DNA from: Bog-756 sp963841885
GTDB lineage: Bacteria > Actinomycetota > Acidimicrobiia > Acidimicrobiales > RAAP-2
Length of the DNA: 64,000 nucleotides
NCBI GenBank assembly: GCA_963841885.1
Contig: CAWJEK010000008.1
Span: 62,001 to 126,000 of the forward strand
Direction of reading: 5' to 3'
Below, in pieces: positions 26,551 to 36,000 of this stretch. Position 1 is the first letter of the stretch, and the number at the start of each line of letters is the position of its first letter. The notes below the pieces were generated by a model. It saw only the letters and a program-made list of their open reading frames with translations. It had not been told where the DNA came from and ran no database searches. The position numbers and the translations under genes were made by a program.

Positions 26551-28275
26551 ATGGCTTCCCCCGCGACCGACCACCGGACCGACCCGCCCGAGCCGGTGAC
26601 CGCCCCGCGGCCCCGCCGGGTGGTGATCGTGGGTGGCGTGGCCGGTGGCATGTCGGCCGCCACCCGCCTGCGGCGGCTCGACGAGTCCGCCGACATCGTG
26701 GTGCTCGAACGTTCGGGCCACGTCTCCTACGCCAACTGCGGGCTGCCCTATTTCGTGGGCGGGGTCATCGAGGACGAGGACGACCTGCTCCTCCAGACCC
26801 CGGCCAAACTGCACGAGAGGTTCCGACTCGACGTCCGGGTCGACAGCGAGGTCGTGGCCATCGACGCCGATGCCCACCAGCTCACGGTTCGGTCGACCAC
26901 GGACGGGGCGGAGTCATCAGTGGACTGGGACAAGCTGGTGCTGAGCCCGGGTGCCGTCTCCGTGCGACCGCCCATCCCCGGCTTCGAGCGGGTCCGCTCG
27001 CTGCGCACCGTCGAGGACGCCCAGCGCCTCGCCCATGACGTGTCGTCCCGCCCGCGCACCGCCGTGGTCGTGGGGGCAGGGTTCATCGGCCTGGAGACGG
27101 CGGAGAATCTGCACCACGCCGGCATCGCCGTGACCGTGGTCGAGGCCGCCGCCCAGGTGCTCACCCCGCTCGACCCGGAGCTCGCCGTGCTGGTGGAGGC
27201 CGAGCTGGTGGCCAACGACATCGAGGTGGTCACGGGCGCGGGGGTCACCGAGGTGACCGACACGTCGGTGGTGCTGGCCGACGGCCGCGTGCTGCCCGCC
27301 GACCTGGTGGTCGGATCGATCGGCGTCCGACCCGACACCCGGCTCGCCGGGATGGCGGGACTCGACGTCGGGCCACGGGGTGGTATCACCGTCGACGGCT
27401 ATGGCCGGACCAGTCACGCGGACGTCTATGCGGTGGGCGACGCGGTGGAGAAGACGGACTCGGTCAGCGGCGCCTCCTCCCTGGTGGCCCTGGCCAATGT
27501 GGCCAACCGCCAGGGTCGTCGCGTCGCCGACCACATCGCCGGACTCGAACGGGCGTCGGTCCCGTCCCTCGGGACGGCGATCGTCAAGGTCTTCTCCCGC
27601 ACCGCGGCGATGACCGGATGGAACGAGGCCCGGCTGCTGGCGGCCGGGCGCCCCTACCGGTGCATCCACGCGCACCCGTGGAACCACGCCACGTACTATC
27701 CCGGCGCGGAGCAGATGGCACTGAAACTCCTGTTCGACCCCTCGGACGGGACCATCCTGGGTGCGCAGGCGGTGGGCGGAGCCGGCGTGGACAAGCGCAT
27801 CGACGTGTTGGCGACGGCCATGTCGGCCGGGCTCAAGGCCCCGGACCTGGCCGACCTCGAGCTGGCGTACGCGCCCCCGTTCTCCTCGGCGAAGGATCCC
27901 GTCAACATGCTCGGCTACATGTCGGAGAACATCCTGTCCGGCGAGTGCGATGTCGTGGAGCCGGGCGAGGTCGGGGCCCTGGTGGCCGGCGGTTGGACGC
28001 TCCTCGACGTCCGGACGGCGGCCGAATTCGCGGAAGGCACCATCGCCGGTGCGGTCAATGCGCCCCTGGACGACCTCCGTCGGGACGTCACCGGTCTCGG
28101 TCCCGGCCCGTTCCTGGTGTTCTGTCAGGTCGGCCAACGGGGCCACACCGCGACGGAGCTCCTGCACGAACTGGGTCTCGAGGCCCGCAACCTCGATGGC
28201 GGCTTCATCACCTGGCGGGCCGCCACGAGCGCCCGGGTCGGGTCGGCCCGGGACCTGGTCAAGCCAGCTTCGTAA
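26551..28275 (+). CDS. CoA-disulfide reductase-rhodanese fusion (persulfide reductase)
   Basis: 574 residues. Residues about 22-340 are an FAD/NAD(P)H flavoprotein: GGVAGGMSAATRL, then SYANCGLPYF with the active Cys63 that distinguishes CoA-disulfide and persulfide reductases from other disulfide oxidoreductases. A dimerisation domain runs to about 465. A rhodanese domain at about 480-565 has the active loop CQVGQRGH with Cys525. The fusion reduces CoA disulfides, CoA persulfide or polysulfide and handles sulfane sulfur. ATG 26551 is preferred for AGGA 9 bases upstream; ATG 26542 is also possible. The stop overlaps the end of the convergent CstR-like gene by 17 bp. Confidence 0.92.
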   Translation: MASPATDHRTDPPEPVTAPRPRRVVIVGGVAGGMSAATRLRRLDESADIVVLERSGHVSYANCGLPYFVGGVIEDEDDLLLQTPAKLHERFRLDVRVDSEVVAIDADAHQLTVRSTTDGAESSVDWDKLVLSPGAVSVRPPIPGFERVRSLRTVEDAQRLAHDVSSRPRTAVVVGAGFIGLETAENLHHAGIAVTVVEAAAQVLTPLDPELAVLVEAELVANDIEVVTGAGVTEVTDTSVVLADGRVLPADLVVGSIGVRPDTRLAGMAGLDVGPRGGITVDGYGRTSHADVYAVGDAVEKTDSVSGASSLVALANVANRQGRRVADHIAGLERASVPSLGTAIVKVFSRTAAMTGWNEARLLAAGRPYRCIHAHPWNHATYYPGAEQMALKLLFDPSDGTILGAQAVGGAGVDKRIDVLATAMSAGLKAPDLADLELAYAPPFSSAKDPVNMLGYMSENILSGECDVVEPGEVGALVAGGWTLLDVRTAAEFAEGTIAGAVNAPLDDLRRDVTGLGPGPFLVFCQVGQRGHTATELLHELGLEARNLDGGFITWRAATSARVGSARDLVKPAS

Positions 28276-28528
28276 AGAGCCGCTGGACCTCGTCGAGCGG
28301 GTAACCGGAGGCGGCGGCCTCGTCGGGGTGCTCGAGGCAGTACGTGAGACCGGCGGCCACCAGACGGAACCCGGTCTGCTCGAGGGCGTTGATGGCCGCG
28401 CTCAGCTGGGTGACGATGTCGCGGCACTCGCGACCCTCGGCCAGCATCTTCTCCACCGCCTGCACCTGGCCACCGGCACGTCGCAGTCGTTTGCGGAGGT
28501 CGTCGACGACCTCCTCGGGCAGTTCCAC
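28259..28528 (-). CDS. CsoR-family repressor, CstR-like (persulfide-sensing)
   Basis: 89 residues of the DUF156 (CsoR/RcnR/FrmR/CstR) all-helical fold: RRAGGQVQAVEKMLAEGREC then DIVTQLSAA. Cys35 and Cys64 are 29 residues apart, as in CstR, whose two Cys react with persulfides. The His of copper-sensing CsoR, four residues before the second Cys, is Gly60 here, arguing against copper. It is convergent with the CoA-disulfide reductase-rhodanese gene, and both carry a TACCC-GGGTA palindrome upstream. It therefore probably represses both until sulfane sulfur accumulates. The sensing role is inferred from residues and context. Confidence 0.85.
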   Translation of the reverse strand: MELPEEVVDDLRKRLRRAGGQVQAVEKMLAEGRECRDIVTQLSAAINALEQTGFRLVAAGLTYCLEHPDEAAASGYPLDEVQRLFTKLA

Positions 28529-28548
28529 GGGACAACCTCCAGATCACT

Positions 28549-28562
28549 TACCCCCGAGGGTA
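28549..28562. promoter_or_regulatory. CsoR/CstR-type operator upstream of the repressor gene
   Basis: TACCCCCGAGGGTA lies 21-34 bases before the start of the CstR-like gene. Arms TACCC and GGGTA are perfect around CCGA. It matches the palindrome upstream of the CoA-disulfide reductase gene in length and arms, which supports autoregulation and a two-gene regulon. Confidence 0.65.
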
Positions 28563-28620
28563 CCCGTGAGCCGTCCCCGACGGGACGACGCCTGGCCGCA
28601 CCCTGGGACGTGGAGCCCGT

Positions 28621-30402
28621 TCACCGGGGCGCCGGCCGCTGATCCCGGCGCAGGACGTCGAGGAGTTCGTCGTAGGGACCGACGAGATACGCCAGATCAC
28701 CCCCCTGGAACCGCGTGCCCCGTCGGGGCGGGTGCTCGAGGGCCCGGTCGGACGAGGCCCGGGCCAGGGCGACCACCCGCGTCCGGATGGACAGGTCCTG
28801 CATGGCCAGACCCTGCAGCCCGCCCCCGGGGGCGATCGCCAGCCGGCCCACCAGGAAGGGCTGCTGATCGACGAAGAACGTCTCGAGTACGTCGAGGCCG
28901 AGGGCCGCACCCACGAACCAGGGGGCGGCCAGCGCAGAGGTCGACCGTACGTGGCGGAACCCGAAGCTGCGTTCCATCATCCGGGCGAGGTCGCGGTCGA
29001 ACACCCGTAGCACCACCGGAACCACGTCCCACCGGTCGCCGAGCGACTCCCGGACGGCCAGCCCCGTCTCGATGTTGGTGAGATCGGCGCTGGTCAGGAT
29101 GGCCACCGCCGAAGCGTCGCCGAGGTTGACCGTGGCGTGGGTCTGGCGCTGGGTGGCATCGGCGATGACCACCGGGACCCGGAGTGCCCGGGCCCGGTCG
29201 AGGTAGCGGTTGGCCGGATCGCTCTCGACCACCACCACCTTGCGTCCCTCGGCGACCAACCCCTCGACCACGCGCACACCGACCGACCCGAGGCCCACCA
29301 CGACCACGTGCCCGGTCATGCCCGGCACCTTGCTGCGCCCCAGCGACTGCTCGATCCGGCGGCTCACGAGGAAGTTGGTGAACAGCGCGAACACCGTGGA
29401 CACCAGGGCCACCCCGAGCAGGATCAGGACGATGCCGAAGACGACGAACCAGGACGACTGCCCGGAGAAGTTGAGGTCCCCGTAGCCGACGGTGGCCACC
29501 GTCTCGACGGTGAAGTAGACCGACTGGAGCACCGTCAGGTGGCCCGGTGGCCGATGGGTCACGTAGGAGATCCGGATCACGGCCGAGGACACCACCAGGA
29601 GCAACACGACACCCGACGCCACCACCGTCAGACTCCAGGCGTTCGAGCGGCGGAGGGCGGAGAGCCGCCGACGCGCCCGCTCGGCGACCGGCACGGGGGC
29701 CGGCGGCGGGGTGGGACGCTCGCCGAGGTCGAGACCGGCCCGGTCCAGTTCGGACGGCGTGGCCAGCACCGCCACGCGGTCCCCCACTCCCACCGGGTGG
29801 TCGCGGCCCGGGCAGCAGACGATGTCCGTGCCGTCCGCCGGGACGACCGCCACCGGCGCCAGGTGACCGAACCGGCTCCGGAAGGTCAGCCCGGCGGCCT
29901 CGTCCTCGGCCACCTCCACCTCGGCCACCGCGAACCGTTCGCCGCCGAGTTCGATCTGGTGGGACTGGCGCAACAGGCAGACCTCCACGAACGAGGGCGC
30001 GGCCAACGCGGCCGGGTCCAGGATGACGCCGGAGCCGAGGACCCGCTCCAGGGCCCGGCCCACCGACGGATTGGCCATCAGGACGACCAGTCGGACGTCC
30101 GGCCGGGCCTCGCGCACCCGCATGGCGATCTCGAGGGTGGCCAACTCGTCGGACTCGACGCAGATCACGGCCTGGGCCCGGTCGAGGCCGGCGCCCGCCA
30201 GGCCGTCGCCGATCCGGGCGCTGCGACGGATCAGGGTGAGTCCCCACCCCTCCACGATCTGGGCCAGCCGCGGATCGGGAGCGTCGTCCACGACCACCAC
30301 GGGGACCCGTGACTGGTGCAGCTGTTCGACGGTCCGCAACCCGACACCGTGGAGGCCGCACACGATGACGTGGCCGTCGCCCCCCCATGCGCCTTCAGGC
30401 AC
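28621..30402 (-). CDS. RCK-flanked two-helix ion channel
   Basis: 593 residues. An N-terminal TrkA-N/RCK domain (GHVIVCGLHGVGLRT) and a TrkA-C domain fill about 8-230. Two membrane helices (about 255-280 and 318-345) enclose a pore loop with the potassium filter TVGYGD. A second TrkA-N (GHVVVVGLGSVGVRVVEGL) and TrkA-C domain complete the C-terminus. The RCK-pore-RCK order differs from the common pore-RCK layout, so one chain brings two ligand-sensing tandems. Predicted potassium channel of the inner membrane. GTG 30402 overlaps nothing. The glucose-6-phosphate dehydrogenase gene lies 42 bp upstream on the same strand. Confidence 0.87.
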   Translation of the reverse strand: MPEGAWGGDGHVIVCGLHGVGLRTVEQLHQSRVPVVVVDDAPDPRLAQIVEGWGLTLIRRSARIGDGLAGAGLDRAQAVICVESDELATLEIAMRVREARPDVRLVVLMANPSVGRALERVLGSGVILDPAALAAPSFVEVCLLRQSHQIELGGERFAVAEVEVAEDEAAGLTFRSRFGHLAPVAVVPADGTDIVCCPGRDHPVGVGDRVAVLATPSELDRAGLDLGERPTPPPAPVPVAERARRRLSALRRSNAWSLTVVASGVVLLLVVSSAVIRISYVTHRPPGHLTVLQSVYFTVETVATVGYGDLNFSGQSSWFVVFGIVLILLGVALVSTVFALFTNFLVSRRIEQSLGRSKVPGMTGHVVVVGLGSVGVRVVEGLVAEGRKVVVVESDPANRYLDRARALRVPVVIADATQRQTHATVNLGDASAVAILTSADLTNIETGLAVRESLGDRWDVVPVVLRVFDRDLARMMERSFGFRHVRSTSALAAPWFVGAALGLDVLETFFVDQQPFLVGRLAIAPGGGLQGLAMQDLSIRTRVVALARASSDRALEHPPRRGTRFQGGDLAYLVGPYDELLDVLRRDQRPAPR

Positions 30403-30444
30403 CCTCGCACCCCCGGGGGAAGGAGCCGGTCCGCCCCGGTCGGG

Positions 30445-31944
30445 TCACCGCCGCTGACGCCATCCCCGCTCGAACGGCAGCCGCCACGAACGGGGGGCGA
30501 TGAGATCGCGCATGGCCGGCGGGCCCCACGAGCCCACCCGGTAGAGCTGCACCTCCGGGGGGTCCTCGAGCAGCGGTTGCGACACCTCCCACAGGCGCTC
30601 GATGCCCTCGGCGTTGGTGAACAGCGTCTGGTCGCCCGCCATCGAGTCGTGGATGAGCCGCTCGTACGCCTCGAGCACGTTGTCGGACTCCTCGGTCTCG
30701 TGCAGGGCGAACTGGAGGCTCAACTTGTCGAGCTTCATGCCGGGTCCCGGGCGTTTCCCGTAGAACGAGAGCGAGAGCTTGGACGCATCGGCCAGGTCGA
30801 AGGTCAGGTGGTCGGGGCCCTGGGTGCCCACGCCCGAACCGGCCGGAAACATCGACTTCGGCGGTTCGCGGAATGCGATCGACACGATCCGGGCCCCTTC
30901 GGCCAGGTGCTTGCCAGTACGTAGGAAGAACGGAACCCCGGCCCACCGCCAATTGTCGATCTCACACCTCAGCGCGATGAACGTCTCGGTGGCGGAGTCC
31001 GGCGCCACGCCCTCGGCATGGGTGTACCCCTCGTACTGGCCGCGCACGACGTGGCGCGGGTCGATGGGCCGGAGGGAACGGAAGACCTTGTTCTTCTCCT
31101 CGTTGATGGATCGCGGTTCGAGCTCCGTGGGCGGCTCCATGGCCACGAAGGCCAGCACCTGCAGGAGGTGGGTCACGACCATGTCCCGGTACGCCCCGGT
31201 CTGCTCGTAGAAGGCGGCCCGGGTCTCGACTCCGAGTGTCTCGGGAACGTCGATCTGCACATGGTCGATGTGCTGGCGGTTCCAGATCGGCTCGAACAGG
31301 CCGTTGGCGAACCGGAAGGCCAGGATGTTCTGCGCCGCCTCCTTGCCGAGGAAGTGGTCGATCCGGAACACCTGATCGTCGTCGAACACCTCCCGGACGA
31401 GCGAATTCAGCTTCCGGGCGCTGTGCAGGTCGGTACCGAACGGCTTCTCCATGATCACGCGTGCCCGGTCGGTGAGTCCCGCCTCCCCCAGGGTCCGCAC
31501 CACCGCGTCGGCGGCGTGGGGAGGGATGCTCAGGTAGTGCAGGCGGCGGGGCTCGACCTCGAAGGTGGCCTCGAGGGAGCGGACGTGTTCCGCCAGTACC
31601 TCCACCCCGTGGTGACCCGGCACGTAGCGGATGCGCCGTTCGAACGCCGTCCAGTGCTCCTCACTGACCCGGCCCCGGGCGAACTCGTCGCAGGCGGTAC
31701 GGGCGACGGCGAGGTACTCGTGCTCCTCCAGCGGGTCCAGCGACGTGGCCACGATGTGGCAATCGGGCAGCATCCCGGCCCGGGACAGGTGGAACAACCC
31801 CGGCAGGAGCTTCCGCTTGGCCAGGTCGCCGGTCGCCCCGAACAGGACGATCACATGGGGTGTGGCGGGCGCGTGACCGCCCGGCGCGGCGCTCTCCCCG
31901 AGCAGTGCGAGAGCGGCAACCGCGTCCTGTCCGTCGGAGGCCAT
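30445..31944 (-). CDS. zwf: glucose-6-phosphate 1-dehydrogenase
   Basis: 499 residues, the usual size. The NADP-binding GATGDLAKRKLLPGL lies near residue 38 and the active-site RIDHFLGKE, with catalytic His, near 190; EKPFG and QxxID blocks also match. It oxidises glucose-6-phosphate to 6-phosphogluconolactone, entry to the oxidative pentose phosphate pathway. ATG 31944 has GAAGG about 9 bases upstream; a GTG at 31977 is an alternative. None of the usual partners (opcA, tal, gnd) is adjacent; the potassium channel gene follows on the same strand. Confidence 0.95.
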   Translation of the reverse strand: MASDGQDAVAALALLGESAAPGGHAPATPHVIVLFGATGDLAKRKLLPGLFHLSRAGMLPDCHIVATSLDPLEEHEYLAVARTACDEFARGRVSEEHWTAFERRIRYVPGHHGVEVLAEHVRSLEATFEVEPRRLHYLSIPPHAADAVVRTLGEAGLTDRARVIMEKPFGTDLHSARKLNSLVREVFDDDQVFRIDHFLGKEAAQNILAFRFANGLFEPIWNRQHIDHVQIDVPETLGVETRAAFYEQTGAYRDMVVTHLLQVLAFVAMEPPTELEPRSINEEKNKVFRSLRPIDPRHVVRGQYEGYTHAEGVAPDSATETFIALRCEIDNWRWAGVPFFLRTGKHLAEGARIVSIAFREPPKSMFPAGSGVGTQGPDHLTFDLADASKLSLSFYGKRPGPGMKLDKLSLQFALHETEESDNVLEAYERLIHDSMAGDQTLFTNAEGIERLWEVSQPLLEDPPEVQLYRVGSWGPPAMRDLIAPRSWRLPFERGWRQRR

Positions 31945-32158
31945 CGCTCGGTCCTTCGCCCTTCCGTGCCGCCACACCTGTCACTCCAGCCTCGCGGCCA
32001 CCGGTCGGCCCCGCCGCCGACCGGTCACCTCGAGTCGAGGCTGCACGACGATGTGCCCCTCGCGTCAATGACCGTACGCGGTCCTTCGTTTCGGGAAGAT
32101 TGCCGGCGTGCATGCATCGTGTGAACGGCGGACACGGGGCCCCGACGTTCCGGGCGGG

Positions 32159-32977
32159 TCAGCGGAGGGCGACGCCCTGGGCGCGGGCGGCGGCCACGGA
32201 TGCGCCCACCTGGTCGGCGACCGCCACCGCCACCAGCAGCCGGTCGCGTGACAGCCGGACGCCGGGGACCGGCGCCAGCAGGAAGTGGCCGACGACCTCC
32301 CCCCCGGCCCGGACCGGCAGGTCGACCCCCCGGTGAGGAAGGCCCAGTTCGTCGGTGGCCCAGGCGACGTCGCCGACCCGCACGACCCCGTCCGGCTGCA
32401 GACGGGCGGCCACGCCGCTGTCGCCGGTGGCGAAGGTGCAGCTGCGCAGCACCAACAGGCGCTGCAGCTCGGTGGACGCCTCCCGGGCCACGTCCTCGGG
32501 TTCGGCGCCGCTGGCGGCCAGCTCGGTGAGGGCGTGGAGGGCGGTGATCTGGTCACGGCCCCGCTCGGCCGAGGCCCGGTGGTGGCGTCCCCGGGCGGCC
32601 ATGTCACCCACCAGCAGACCCACGACCAGCAGCAGCAGCTCGGTGACCAGATCGCGGCTGTGGGTGATGCGGAGCGACTGGTAGGGGCGGGTCAGGAAGA
32701 AGTCGAAGGAGAGCGCGGCACTGAGCGCGCAGAGGGCGGCGGCCCACCGGCGCCCCGCCGTCGCCACGGCCACGATCACGACGACGAGCACGAGGGCGGC
32801 GTCGGCGGCGGCCAGTCGGTTCCTCCACGGGACCAGCAGCAGGGCGGTGGCCACCGGCCCCAGCACCGCCACCGTGGCCAGCAGCCAGTCGGACCGGCGC
32901 GCCCGGTCCGACCCGTCGTCCGCGGTGGCACCCCCGACCGGGGACGTACTCCTGTGCAACTGCACGACCGAACCCAT
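32159..32977 (-). CDS. DUF4118-GAF protein (KdpD sensor-like, no kinase)
   Basis: 272 residues. Three or four membrane helices at about 30-125 include SFDFFLTRPYQSLRI, the signature of the DUF4118 transmembrane module found in KdpD. After a coiled linker, residues about 140-270 resemble a GAF domain. The protein ends there: no phospho-acceptor His, ATPase or output domain. It may be a stand-alone sensor or partner of another protein. ATG 32977. The nearby potassium channel is suggestive, but a functional link is speculative. Confidence 0.75.
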   Translation of the reverse strand: MGSVVQLHRSTSPVGGATADDGSDRARRSDWLLATVAVLGPVATALLLVPWRNRLAAADAALVLVVVIVAVATAGRRWAAALCALSAALSFDFFLTRPYQSLRITHSRDLVTELLLLVVGLLVGDMAARGRHHRASAERGRDQITALHALTELAASGAEPEDVAREASTELQRLLVLRSCTFATGDSGVAARLQPDGVVRVGDVAWATDELGLPHRGVDLPVRAGGEVVGHFLLAPVPGVRLSRDRLLVAVAVADQVGASVAAARAQGVALR

Positions 32978-33062
32978 GCGTCCACTCTGACGCCACCGCC
33001 CGTCGACGGGAAGTGGCCTTTACGGTTCTGTAACGTCCGTGGGCCGTATCGTTGCGCCCCTG

Positions 33063-36000
33063 TTACAGCTCGGGGGCCACCCGACCGGACAGCCAGCGTC
33101 GGGCATCGACCTCGGGCATGGGCCGGGCCCACAGGTAGCCCTGGCCCAGCTGGCAGCCCATTCCCACCAGGGCGTCGCGCTGGTCGTCGGTCTCCACCCC
33201 TTCGGCCAGGCAGGTGAGGCCCAGCGCCCGGCCGAGTCCCACCACGGCCTCGACGATCGTCCGGTCGTCGGGGTCGTCCACCACCCCGTCCACGAAGGAG
33301 TGGTCGACCTTCAACGTGTCGACGGGCAGCTGCTTGAGGTAGGCGAGCGAGCTGTAGCCGGTCCCGAAGTCGTCGATCGACAGCCGTACGCCCAGTGCCC
33401 GGATCTCGTCCAGGCGCAGGACCGACGTGTGGACGTCGTCCATGATCACCGTCTCGGTCACTTCGAGGTGGAGGTTCTCGGGTGGCAGTTCCGTGGTGGA
33501 CAGGACCTGGCGCACCGACTCCACCAGCGAGGGCTCGGCGAGTTGGCGGGCCGACAGGTTGACGCTGACCCACAGGGCGTCCTGCTCGTCGCGCGAGCGG
33601 TTCCACCCCGCCACCGTGCCGGCCGCCTCCTCCAGCATCAGCTCACCCAGACGGACGATCAGCCCGGTCGACTCGGCGAGCGGGATGAACTGGTCGGGGA
33701 GCACCACGACCCCGTCGTCTCGCACCCATCGCGCCAGCGCCTCGACGCCGATCGCCCGTCCCGTGGTGAGGTCCACGATGGGCTGGTAGTGGGCCGCCAG
33801 GTCCCGGCGGGCGATGGCCAGGCGCAGCGCCTTCTCGCCGTCGAGGTACTCGGCCGCCCGGGCCCGCAGGGTGTCGTCGAACGCCGCGACCTGGTTGCGC
33901 CCGAGATCCTTGGCCCGGAACATGGCGGCGTCCGCCTCGGACAGGATCGACTGCACCGAGCTCCCGGTGTCGCTCACCGTGATCCCGAGGCTGGCGTGCA
34001 CCTCGACCTCGTGGCCGCCGACGTCGAACCGCTCCGACATGGCGGACGAGACCCGGGCCGCCAGCCCCTCCATCTCCTCCATGGACACGTCGGTGCAGAG
34101 GATCACGAACTCGTCGCCGCCGAACCGGGCGACGGTGTCGTCGGGTCGTACGGTCATGCTCAGCCGGTGGCCGAACTCGACCAGCAGGTCGTCGCCGATC
34201 CCGTGTCCCAGCGCGTCGTTGACGTGCTTGAAGCCGTCCACGTCCAGGAATGCCAGCCCGACCTGTCCACCCGATCGGCGGGCGCCGGCCAACGCCTGGT
34301 CGAGCCGGTCGTTGAGCAGTGCCCGGTTCGGGAGTCCGGTCAGGTCGTCATGGAGCGCCCGGTGCTCGAGCTCGAGTTCGATCCGCTTGCGCGGGGTGAT
34401 GTCGAGGGCCTGGACCATGAGGTAGAGGGGTTCCTCGGCCGGTCCCCGGATGAGGGTGATGTTGGCCTGGAGCCATACCGCGGACCCGTCGGGGCGCCGG
34501 TAGCGGCGCTCGTCGGAGTAGGAGTCGGTCCCGTCGCGCAGCGACGGGACCGCACCGGCCTCGGGCGACCCCGGCTCCCCGAAGTCGGACAGGAGATGGC
34601 CGATCAGCTCGCGGGCCGACCGGCCGAGCAACTCGGCGAGGGCGGGGTTGACGGCGGTCATCCGGCCCACCAGGTCGGCCATGGCCATCCCGAACGCCGA
34701 CCGTCGGAACGCCCCGTCGAACCGGGCCTCGGACAGCTCGAGGTCGGCCTCCGCGGCGCGTTGCTCGGTGACGTCGCTGGCCACCGTGATCGCCCCCACC
34801 ACCACTCCTTCGGCATCGAAGAGCGGCGAGACGTTGAGGATCACCCGGGCCTCGGTGGCATCCTTGCGGAGGCGTACCGTCTCGAGCCGTTCGACGGTCG
34901 AGCCGGACGTCACCCGGTGCATGATCGTGATCAGCTCGGCCCGGCGCTCCTCGGGGACCAGGATCGAGATGTGGCGGCCGATGACCTCCTCGGCCGAATA
35001 GCCGTACATGCGGGCCGCCGCCTCGTTCCAGGTCGTGATGACGCCGTCCGTCGTCTTGGAGAGGATCGCCTCGGACGACGAGTCGAGGATGGCCGAGAAC
35101 CGCTGGGACACGGCGGCCGCCTCGCGTGACTCGGTGGCCGACGACACCACCAGGACCGTCTCGAGCAGCTCGCCGTCCCCTCCCCGCATCCGGGTGAAGT
35201 GCCGCTCGAGAACCTGCTCACTGCCGTCCGGGAGGATCGTCCGCACCTCGTCGGCCCAGACGTCGGGTTCCCCCTCCCGCTCCGGCACGGCCGGTGGGAT
35301 GTGGGGCACCAGGGTCTGCACATCCGTCCCCAGCGCCTCGGTCACCGGGGTGCCGAGGAGCCGGGACGCCGCCTCGTTCCACGACCGGATCGTGCCGTCG
35401 GGCCCGTAGATGGCTACGCCCTCGACCAGCAGGTCGAGAACCCGTGCGTCGGGCACTCCACCGGCCTGCCACGGAACGACCTGCGCCCCCGTCCGCCGCC
35501 GCCCGGTCACGTCCCGGTGGGTGGCCACCACGCCGTCGAGGGGCGAGACCGAGGACACGTTGACCAGGGTCACCTCGAGCCACCGGCGGTCGGGCCCGGG
35601 GGGCACGACCTCCACCTCGACGGTGCGGGCCACCGACGGGACCTGTTGGGCCAGTCGGCGCGCGGCCTCGAACCGCCCGACATCCCGGGGGAGGACGAGG
35701 TCGGCGGAGCGCAGACCCATCAGCCCGCCGCACCACGGCTCACCCGACTGCAGCGCGCTCTCGACCACGCGGCCGGCCGGGTCGAGGAGCACGTAGCCGG
35801 ACTCCCAGGCCAGGACGTCGATCAGCAGGTGGGCCGACAGCAGCCGCTCGAGTTCCATCCTCCGGTGACGCTTCAGCTCCGTCATGAGCGTCGGCACCAG
35901 GCCGGCCGCCAGCGCGCGCCGCTCGACGGCGTCGTCCGCCCCCCAACCCACCAGGTCCGCCCGCATCCCGGGTGACCCGTCGTAGACGACCACCAGGGGC

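Noticed and set aside
28549..28562. Copper-responsive CsoR system
   Set aside because: The repressor lacks the His ligand needed for Cu(I), and no copper ATPase or chaperone gene is nearby; a persulfide role fits better.
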